From a virus, in IMG/VR virus record IMGVR_UViG_3300007609_000003, positions 1 through 64,000 of that record: 64,000 bases of DNA. The stretch is one strand, 5' to 3'. Shown piece by piece: positions 63,379 to 64,000 of this stretch. The first letter of the stretch is position 1. Each line of letters begins with the position of its first letter. The notes beneath the pieces were generated by a model, which was given only the letters and a program-made list of their open reading frames with translations, had not been told where the DNA came from and did not search any database. A program made the position numbers and the translations under genes.

Positions 63379-64000
63379 ATGGCAGCAAAACAGCGTAGAC
63401 TATCCAAAAGAGAAAAACGTAGACAAGAAAGAGATATGGAGTATATGGCTAGTATTCTAAACACAAAGTTTGGAATGCGAAAAATAAAACCATTAACGCC
63501 AACCCAAGGCGATCTATTTCAATCTTATCAAGAAGGATACAATCTAGCGGCCATCGGAACAGCAGGTACAGGTAAGACAATGTGTGCTACATATCTAGCA
63601 CTCAAAGATGTACTAGAGAAAGGAGAGTATGAGAAGGTCGTCATTATTAGATCTGCAGTTCAGACGCGCGAGCAGGGGTTCGTCCCAGGAACACTAGAAC
63701 AAAAAGAAGCAATGTTTGAAGCACCATACGTTGATATTGTCAACGATCTATTTGGTCGCGGAGATGCTTATCAAGTCTTAAAACAAAAAGGAATGATTAA
63801 GTTCACAACATCTTCAAATATCAGGGGTCTTACATTTGATAACTCTGTTATTATTGTAGATGAATGCCAATCAATGAACTATCACGAACTCGATACGATC
63901 ATTACACGTGTTGGTGAATCTTCAAAGATTATTTTCTGTGGTGACACAAAGCAAGACGACCTTGCGACTACTAAGAATAGAGCCGACGTTTCCGGCCTAT
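63379..64000 (+). CDS. phoH: PhoH-like ATPase (cut by window end)
   Basis: At least 207 residues; the end is outside the window. Perfect AAGGAGG site before ATG 63379. Basic N-terminus, then Walker A IGTAGTGKTMC, VVIIRSAVQTREQGFVPG, VIIVDECQSM (Walker B) and FCGDTKQDDL: PhoH-family NTPase. Common in marine phages and often discussed in relation to phosphate stress; its biochemical role in phage is unsettled. Confidence 0.92.
   Translation, partial: MAAKQRRLSKREKRRQERDMEYMASILNTKFGMRKIKPLTPTQGDLFQSYQEGYNLAAIGTAGTGKTMCATYLALKDVLEKGEYEKVVIIRSAVQTREQGFVPGTLEQKEAMFEAPYVDIVNDLFGRGDAYQVLKQKGMIKFTTSSNIRGLTFDNSVIIVDECQSMNYHELDTIITRVGESSKIIFCGDTKQDDLATTKNRADVSGL

Noticed and set aside
1-64000. CRISPR arrays, insertion sequences, integrase or attachment sites
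   Set aside because: None seen: no regularly spaced repeats, no transposase or integrase motifs. The genome looks strictly lytic T4-like.

Overview
The window is a contiguous piece of a T4-like (straboviral-type) tailed phage genome. The T4 replication and nucleotide genes are unmistakable: gp33, gp59, gp32, UvsX, gp41, gp61, Dda-like helicase, RNase H, dNMP kinase, DHFR, thymidylate synthase, NrdA/NrdB and PhoH. Many intergenic gaps carry T4-type late promoter boxes (TATAAATA or a first-base variant). Three signals point to an alphaproteobacterial, probably marine host: a circularly permuted two-piece tmRNA gene, a DUF1127 gene, and a heme oxygenase/bilin reductase pair of the PcyX kind. All protein genes but one read on the + strand.

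Layout. 1-750: end of kdsA (KDO-8-P synthase), a tiny membrane protein and a permuted tmRNA behind a consensus promoter. 757-4773: a run of secreted or outer-membrane proteins (porin-like barrel, pilin-like and chaperone-like periplasmic proteins). 4775-6917: coiled-coil membrane protein, lipase and holin-like small proteins. 6975-13599: heme oxygenase, bilin reductase, gp33, gp59, gp32, UvsX and gp41. 13641-17476: two putative capsid-packaged proteins (nuclease-like and ligase-like) and a fibre-like virion protein. 17602-18044: DUF1127 and a partner. 18124-26360: sugar and glycan cluster (three GT29-like paralogues, other glycosyltransferases, a methyltransferase, a DegT-fold 3-dehydrase candidate, Gmd, SDR). 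26404-34592: NMN-adenylyltransferase-like modular protein, more putative internal head proteins, virion proteins, endolysin, overlapping spanins. 34649-44490: primase, DHFR, ThyA, ribonucleotide reductase, cell-wall hydrolases, YbaN-like protein, one minus-strand amidase-like lipoprotein, Dda. 44500-54800: dense early region of small genes containing a scattered RNA-repair set (cREC, 3'-phosphatase, kinase, Rnl1-type ligase), a phosphoesterase, an SPFH protein and a TOPRIM protein. 54820-64000: glutaredoxin, GIY-YIG-like protein, dNMP kinase, glycosyltransferase, RNase H, PhoH (cut by the window end).

How it works together. Early genes are served by TTGACA-N17-TATATT promoters, many sharing a spacer element TTTAGAATCAG. 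Late genes use TATAAATA-type boxes. At several promoters of both classes an inverted repeat joins promoter DNA to the Shine-Dalgarno region of the next gene, so read-through RNA would hide the ribosome site while RNA started at the promoter would expose it; this resembles the T4 gene e / I-TevI arrangement and seems generalised here. The most notable items are the permuted tmRNA with the readable tag ANANRAPAMAIAA, the ho1-pcyX pair, the promoter-linked SD hairpins, the split RNA-repair set, the ATP-cone fused to the small rather than the large ribonucleotide reductase subunit, and a sugar pathway whose PLP enzyme has His in place of the catalytic Lys. All family assignments were made by reading motifs; no database search was run.
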